This document shows positions 14,571 to 18,652 of a stretch of DNA of 18,652 nt, piece after piece. The stretch spans positions 1 to 18,652 of the forward strand of contig VFKW01000120.1 of NCBI GenBank assembly GCA_009885355.1. The letters run 5' to 3'. This DNA comes from Candidatus Berkelbacteria bacterium (lineage in GTDB: Bacteria > Patescibacteriota > UBA1384 > VFKW01). Below the pieces are notes generated by a model. The model worked only from the letters and a program-made list of their open reading frames with translations. It was not told the origin of the DNA and did no database searches. Numbering within the stretch: position 1 is the first letter of the stretch; every line of letters begins with the position of its first letter. The position numbers and the translations under genes were made by a program.

Positions 14571-15635
14571 GTTAGGGGTTAATTTTATGATGGTGGCGGT
14601 TTTTATTGTTTTTTTGTCTATATTGTCTAGGTCGGTGGCGGTGATTATGGTTTGTTGATTTTCGATTATATCTGCTAAGCGGGAGCGCCTGTCGTGGTCG
14701 AGTTCGGAAAATACATCATCAAGAAGTAAAACTGGCGGTTGGTTGTGGATTTTGGTCAGGTAATCAATCTCGGCTAATTTTAAAGCTAAAATAAAACTGC
14801 GGCATTCCCCTCTCGAGCCGCTGGTTGAAAGCGGGTGGTCGTTTAAGAAAAACAGAAGATCATCGCGGTGGGGACCAAAAAGAGTGGAAGTATATTTGAT
14901 TTCCCTCTGGCGGTTTTCAAGAATGGTTTTTTCAAACTGCTCCGGATTGACATTATTTTTATAAATTATCTCTGATTTATCTTTTGTGCCGCTAACTAAA
15001 GGATAGGCTTTTTTTATCGATTGGTCGAGAGACTGACACAGATTAGCTCGCTTGTTTATGATGTCGCTTCCTAAAGTAATGACTTTATCGTCCCAAAATT
15101 GTAATTCATCAACATGGGAATTGCCTCGGTTTAGATAAAATAAAAGCTTATTACGTTCGCGGATGACATGATTGTATTGACTCAGTTGGCGTAAATAATG
15201 ACGGTCGCTTTGACAGAGAATAATATCTAAAAAGCGGCGGCGGAGGCTGGGCGAACTGTAGACGAGATCGAGGCTTTCAGGTGAAAAAAGCACGCTTTGA
15301 AAAAAACCGACTATTTCGGAGGCTTTTTTAGGAGAATTGTTTAACATATAGGATTTGGAAAAAGTCGGGGTATTTGTAATAAAGGTAGCGATGATCGATT
15401 TTTGATCATTTTCTTCCAGGTGGATTTCATTGCGAGCAAATTCGGATTCCCAAGCAATGAGGTCGCGATCATGATTGGTGCGATGCGATCGAGTAGTGGA
15501 AGCCAAGAGAATGGCCTCGATAATATTGGTTTTGCCGACGCCATTTGGACCAATTATAATAGTCTGCGGTGAAAATTTCTCGCTAAAGTTGACATGACTT
15601 CGAAAATTGGTTAGTTTAATGCGGCTGATTTTCAC
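14565..15635 (-). CDS. recF: DNA replication/repair protein RecF
   Basis: RecF is an SMC/ABC-type ATPase that helps load RecA at single-strand gaps (RecFOR pathway). The 356-residue length is normal. The opening MKISRIKLTNFRSHVNF and Walker A GPNGVGKT (29-36) are diagnostic. The signature STSGSRGECRSFILALKLAE and Walker B LLLDDVFSEL (from residue 303) are intact, as is FSPESLDLV. The start is GTG, with AAAGGGGA upstream overlapping the dnaN stop region; only 11 bases separate the genes. The C-terminal residues TPNP and the stop are encoded by CCCCTAACCCCTAG-type repeat DNA, so the tail may be recent. Confidence 0.96.
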   Translation of the reverse strand: MKISRIKLTNFRSHVNFSEKFSPQTIIIGPNGVGKTNIIEAILLASTTRSHRTNHDRDLIAWESEFARNEIHLEENDQKSIIATFITNTPTFSKSYMLNNSPKKASEIVGFFQSVLFSPESLDLVYSSPSLRRRFLDIILCQSDRHYLRQLSQYNHVIRERNKLLFYLNRGNSHVDELQFWDDKVITLGSDIINKRANLCQSLDQSIKKAYPLVSGTKDKSEIIYKNNVNPEQFEKTILENRQREIKYTSTLFGPHRDDLLFFLNDHPLSTSGSRGECRSFILALKLAEIDYLTKIHNQPPVLLLDDVFSELDHDRRSRLADIIENQQTIITATDLDNIDKKTIKTATIIKLTPNP

Positions 15636-15646
15636 AAATTTCCCCT

Positions 15647-16765
15647 TTAGGTTTGTAAATCAAGGGGCATAATAATATAGAGATAATCTTCAGCGCCGGT
15701 CGGCTTTAGGACACTAGGTTTGCGTTCTTTGGTTGGGCTAATTTCATTTAATTCAAGGATGACTTCATCGGTTGAAATAATACCGAGGGCATCGAGAATA
15801 TAGCGTGCGTTAAATGCGATTTCAAGATCACTGCCTTTGATTTCAGCTGTTAAACTAGAGGTATTGTCACCGAGTTGGGGTGAGACGGCGATAATTTTAA
15901 AGGTGTTACCTTCGACTCTGATTTTGACATTATTAGCAGACTCGCGGGCAAAGAGTGAGGACATTTTTAGAGCACTTGTTAATTCCGAGGTTTTTAAGAT
16001 TGTTTTTGTCTGGGAAACTGCGGGGATAATTTGTTCATAAGCTGGAAAAGTACCCTCGACTAATCTAGAAATTACCTCGGTGTTACCAAAGACAAACGAG
16101 ACCTGGCTGTCATTTAAAAAGATTTTTACAATGCCGTCAGATGATTGTAAAATACGGCCTAGTTCAACGACTGTGCGGGTCGGAACGACTATATCAGCAT
16201 GTTCGTTGATAAGCTTGGTATTTTTGATAGTTGTTTCGGCTAGTCGATAGCTGTCGGTAGCAACCAACTTGACCTCATTTTTCAAAAAACGGATATTGAC
16301 GCCATTTAAAACAGGGCGAGTTTCATCGGTTGAGGCAGCAAAAGAAGTGTGGGCGATCGCTTCTTTAAATTTATCTGATGGGATTTGACAGATTTCGAGA
16401 TCTTTAATTTCAGGAATAAGAGGGTAGTCACTTACTTCCATACCTTTGATATGAGCTTCATAGTGTTCACTGTGAATATGCAAATTTGTATTTTCCAGAC
16501 TTATGTCGATGGTTTTATCATTATTTGTGGTGATAAATTCATTGATCGTGCGGGATGGAACGGTCAGTCCGCCATCTTCATCAATTTTTGCATTTACCCA
16601 GGTGGTGATGCCGATTTCCAGGTCTGTGGCAGCCAATTTAAGACGGCCTTTGTCTGTTTGAAGAAGGATATTTGCCAAGATTGGCAGAGTTGCTCTAGAT
16701 GTGGCGACTCGGCTTATAATCGATAAACCTTTTGATAGATTTTCCTGTGTGCAAGTGATTTTCAT
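15647..16765 (-). CDS. dnaN: DNA polymerase III sliding clamp (beta)
   Basis: The beta clamp encircles DNA and tethers polymerase III and many other partners. The 372-residue product matches the usual length of about 366-380 and three-domain layout. Landmarks include MKITCTQENLSKGLSIISRV, RATLPILANILLQT, LAATDLEIGI, SFAASTDETRPVLNGV, LVATDSYRLAE and the C-terminal YLYIIMPLDL. The frame is open nine codons further to 16792. I chose ATG 16765 because AAAGGA lies five bases before it and the conserved protein starts there; the extension would run into an origin DnaA box. dnaA lies upstream across the origin and recF follows closely. Confidence 0.97.
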   Translation of the reverse strand: MKITCTQENLSKGLSIISRVATSRATLPILANILLQTDKGRLKLAATDLEIGITTWVNAKIDEDGGLTVPSRTINEFITTNNDKTIDISLENTNLHIHSEHYEAHIKGMEVSDYPLIPEIKDLEICQIPSDKFKEAIAHTSFAASTDETRPVLNGVNIRFLKNEVKLVATDSYRLAETTIKNTKLINEHADIVVPTRTVVELGRILQSSDGIVKIFLNDSQVSFVFGNTEVISRLVEGTFPAYEQIIPAVSQTKTILKTSELTSALKMSSLFARESANNVKIRVEGNTFKIIAVSPQLGDNTSSLTAEIKGSDLEIAFNARYILDALGIISTDEVILELNEISPTKERKPSVLKPTGAEDYLYIIMPLDLQT

Positions 16766-16784
16766 GATGATCCTTTCTTTTATA

Positions 16785-17020
16785 TTTTCCACAGCTTATA
16801 TATTAATTAATTAATAATTTAATTAATAGTAGTAATAATAAGGGCTGTGGAAACTGTGGATTTGATCTTATGGGATTGTTGAAAAGTTGGGTAAAATAAC
16901 TGGTTAAAAGGTGGATTATCTGTGGATCGGCTGTGGGTAAAAAATGGGATTATTTTAGGATTGTTTTTTTATACACAGTATAGGAATATTTATCCAAATG
17001 TTTTCCACATATTATCCACA
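16785..17020. other. Origin of replication (oriC) in the dnaA-dnaN gap
   Basis: The region holds a perfect DnaA box TTATCCACA at 17012-17020. Near-matches are TTTTCCACA at 17001-17009 and 16785-16793, TTATCCAAA at 16990-16998, and on the other strand TGTGGATCG (16921), TGTGGGTAA (16932), TGTGGATTT (16855-16863) and TGTGGAAAC (16846-16854). The last two abut, followed by GGGC (16842-16845), then six DnaA-trio triplets TAA-TAG-TAG-TAA-TAA-TAA (16824-16841), then an almost pure A/T tract (about 16796-16823). This is the box, GC, trio, AT-rich order of the basal unwinding system described in Bacillus subtilis. No gene is present in the gap. Functional proof is not available from sequence. Confidence 0.88.
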
Positions 17021-17026
17021 AGCGGC

Positions 17027-18403
17027 TTAACCATATATCATTTCTTTGATGCTGATAAGGTCATTTTGGACATGTTTATCAGTGGCGGCTTCTTTGAGGA
17101 TTTTCTTTTCCCCGTGCATTATGGTGGTGTGATCTTTTCCTCCTAGTTCGCGACCGATGACGGGAAAAGATAGGCTTAATTCATGTTTAAGAAGATACAT
17201 GGCGATTTGGCGGGGATATACAAGTTCTCTGGTGCGTTTTTTGCCAGTCAGGTCCTCGTGGGTGATATTGAAAAATTTAATAATTGCTTTAATGATTTGA
17301 TCCGAAGAGACTCTTTTGGAGGAATGAATACTAGTGATGTCTTCGAGGAGCTCTTTGATGGTATCCATTGAAGGGTCGATTTTATAGAGGTTGCAGTGGG
17401 TTATGATACGAGTGAGGGCACCTTCTAATTCACGGATATTTGTGTTGATGCTTTGGGCAATAAATGTCATTAATTCAGGTTCTAGATTGATATGTTTTTC
17501 TTCGCATTTGTTTTGGAGGATGGCGACGCGAGTTTCCAGGTTTGGGGCGCGAACGTCGGCGACCATGCCGGAGCCAAAGCGTGAAGACAAACGGTCTTCT
17601 AGATCTGGAATTGATGAATAAACACGGTCTGAGGTGATAACAATTTGTTTGTTGTTTTGATGCAGGGCATTAAAAGTGTGGAAAAATTCTTCTTGGGTGC
17701 CTTCTTTGTGGGAAAGGAATTGGATGTCATCAACTAAAAGGACATCGACATTGCGGTATTTCTTTTTAAAATTATTTATTTTGCCAGACCCGATGGATTG
17801 GATAAATTCGTTGGTAAAATTTTCACAAGAGACATAGAGGACGGATTTGTCTGGAAAGCTTTTTTGAATTTCATTGCCGATAGCGTGGACAAGATGAGTT
17901 TTGCCCAATCCGACGCCGCCATATATAAAAAGAGGATTGTGGATAGTGCCCGGGTTTTCACTGATGGCGATGCTAGTGGCATGGGCTAGTCGATTATTGT
18001 GGCCGACAACGAAATTATCAAAGGTGTATTTTGGATTAAAGATAGTATTTTGATTGTTTATTTTAGTCAGATCGGTTTGAATAGGCTGAGGTTCACTTTG
18101 GGCAGGGGCTGGTTTTTGATCAGATTTTGAAGTTGGATTTAGAGAGTGAATATTGGCTCCGGTTGAAATGCGATAGTCTAATTTTAAAAGACCGGGGACG
18201 GCTTTTTTGATGATTTGAAAAATTTGGGAATGGTATTTGTTGCGCAACCATTCTTTGGTGAAATTGTTTGGGATACCAATAATGACTTCTTTGTCAGTTT
18301 GTTCAAGAATGCGGGTACCTCGAAACCAAGTAGTAAAATTGGCTTTACTAACTGAGAGCTCCATTTCGGCTAAGACGGTTTGCCAGATTTCTTCGGTATT
18401 CAT
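17027..18403 (-). CDS. dnaA: Chromosomal replication initiator DnaA
   Basis: DnaA binds DnaA boxes, forms an ATP-dependent filament and opens the origin. The 458-residue protein has all four domains. These are domain I (MNTEEIWQTVLAEM to about 80) with W51 and L53 in EWLRNKY, a Gln/Pro-rich linker (about 85-120), and the AAA+ domain with Walker A GGVGLGKT (162-169) and Walker B LLVDD (222-226). SSRFGSGMVADV lies near the arginine-finger region. C-terminal domain IV carries the box-reading helix GGKDHTTIMHG (D424 to G431). AAGGAGG lies four bases before ATG. The gene is followed at once by the origin boxes and then dnaN. Confidence 0.98.
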   Translation of the reverse strand: MNTEEIWQTVLAEMELSVSKANFTTWFRGTRILEQTDKEVIIGIPNNFTKEWLRNKYHSQIFQIIKKAVPGLLKLDYRISTGANIHSLNPTSKSDQKPAPAQSEPQPIQTDLTKINNQNTIFNPKYTFDNFVVGHNNRLAHATSIAISENPGTIHNPLFIYGGVGLGKTHLVHAIGNEIQKSFPDKSVLYVSCENFTNEFIQSIGSGKINNFKKKYRNVDVLLVDDIQFLSHKEGTQEEFFHTFNALHQNNKQIVITSDRVYSSIPDLEDRLSSRFGSGMVADVRAPNLETRVAILQNKCEEKHINLEPELMTFIAQSINTNIRELEGALTRIITHCNLYKIDPSMDTIKELLEDITSIHSSKRVSSDQIIKAIIKFFNITHEDLTGKKRTRELVYPRQIAMYLLKHELSLSFPVIGRELGGKDHTTIMHGEKKILKEAATDKHVQNDLISIKEMIYG

Positions 18404-18458
18404 AGATCCTCCTTAGGGACTATTTAGTTATCAGACTAGAACATGAGTTGATAACAGG

Positions 18459-18505
18459 TTTTCCACAGGTATTTGTAACATAACAAAGTTATCCACAATG
18501 GTCAA
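18459..18505 (-). promoter_or_regulatory. dnaA promoter with two DnaA boxes
   Basis: On the minus strand TTGACC (18505-18500) and TATGTT (18482-18477) are 17 bases apart, and TGT immediately before the latter makes an extended -10. A perfect DnaA box (TTATCCACA, 18489-18497) occupies the spacer. A second box (TTTTCCACA, 18459-18467) covers the expected start of transcription. This arrangement fits repression of dnaA by its own product. Confidence 0.6.
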
Positions 18506-18540
18506 GATGAGGAAAAGAATAAAGAAGATTTTTCTTTTTT

Positions 18541-18652
18541 TGCAGTGATACTGCAGATTTATGGGTTAAGAATAAATAGGGGCACTTCCGTGCCAAGTTG
18601 TAATAAGGGGCGAGGGGGCTCGTTTCGATGCCGCCCCCTACGCCCCTTATAA
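18541..18652. other. Hairpin-rich region upstream of dnaA
   Basis: No gene is visible here. Three inverted repeats are: TGCAGT/ACTGCA around GAT (18541-18555), GGCAC/GTGCC around TTCC (18581-18594), and a large one. In the large one ATAAGGGGCG-AGGGGGC (18603-18619) pairs with GCCCCCT-A-CGCCCCTTAT (18633-18650), 17 base pairs with one bulged A and a 13-base loop. None is followed by a T run in a direction that would clearly make it a terminator. The window ends two bases later. Confidence 0.55.

Noticed and set aside
14564..14581. Telomere-like CCCTAACCCC sequence
   Set aside because: Only two imperfect units occur, inside an interspersed repeat at the recF end; nothing suggests a linear end.
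16385..16726. 113-residue plus-strand open frame
   Set aside because: It lies entirely antisense to dnaN and has no independent coding signature.

Overview
This window looks like chromosomal DNA from a small-genome bacterium, most likely a member of the Candidate Phyla Radiation (Patescibacteria). The inference rests on three things. A PrgI/VirB4/CHAP type IV secretion-like cluster sits in a core chromosomal position next to dnaA. There are many large single-membrane-anchor proteins of unknown function. Intergenic gaps are filled with short low-complexity repeats and hairpins. The standard bacterial code fits, with TAA, TAG and TGA all used as stops. The exact lineage cannot be read from the sequence alone.

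Layout. Positions 1-254 hold short tandem and inverted repeats. Positions 255-2141 carry the last two genes of an F-type ATP synthase operon (atpD, atpC). Positions 2298-8395 are a plus-strand cluster: a PrgI-family membrane protein, a stand-alone protein resembling the VirB4/TraC N-terminal domain with an Asn/Gln/Pro-rich tail, a complete VirB4-type ATPase, a membrane-anchored 3D+CHAP cell-wall hydrolase, and an anchored beta-propeller-like protein. The order PrgI, VirB4, CHAP hydrolase is that of Gram-positive conjugation systems such as pCF10 prgI-prgJ-prgK, but no relaxase, coupling ATPase or pilin is present here. Positions 8424-8581 hold a nested palindromic element and a clean intrinsic terminator. 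Positions 8597-9388 (minus strand) encode a secreted, cysteine-rich propeller-like protein with its own strong promoter. Divergent from it, 9473-14145 encodes an anchored PEGA plus propeller-like protein, possibly leaderless, and, overlapping by one base, an 1161-residue membrane protein.

The 1161-residue protein is the most interesting object. I see a LAS/peptidase M15-type zinc motif (His530 to Asp537) and a lone His-Ile-Gly-Tyr at the extreme C-terminus. About 500 residues lie between them, including four exact-length 28-residue tandem repeats. This may be a metallopeptidase split by a repeat domain.

Positions 14252-18403 (minus strand) carry the replication-initiation cluster dnaA-dnaN-recF-DUF721 (DciA-like). 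The dnaA-dnaN gap is a textbook origin of replication: DnaA boxes, a short GC segment, six consecutive DnaA-trio triplets and an AT-rich unwinding region, with more boxes near dnaA. The dnaA promoter region contains two DnaA boxes, suggesting autoregulation. The last 110 bases hold three hairpins and no gene that I can see.
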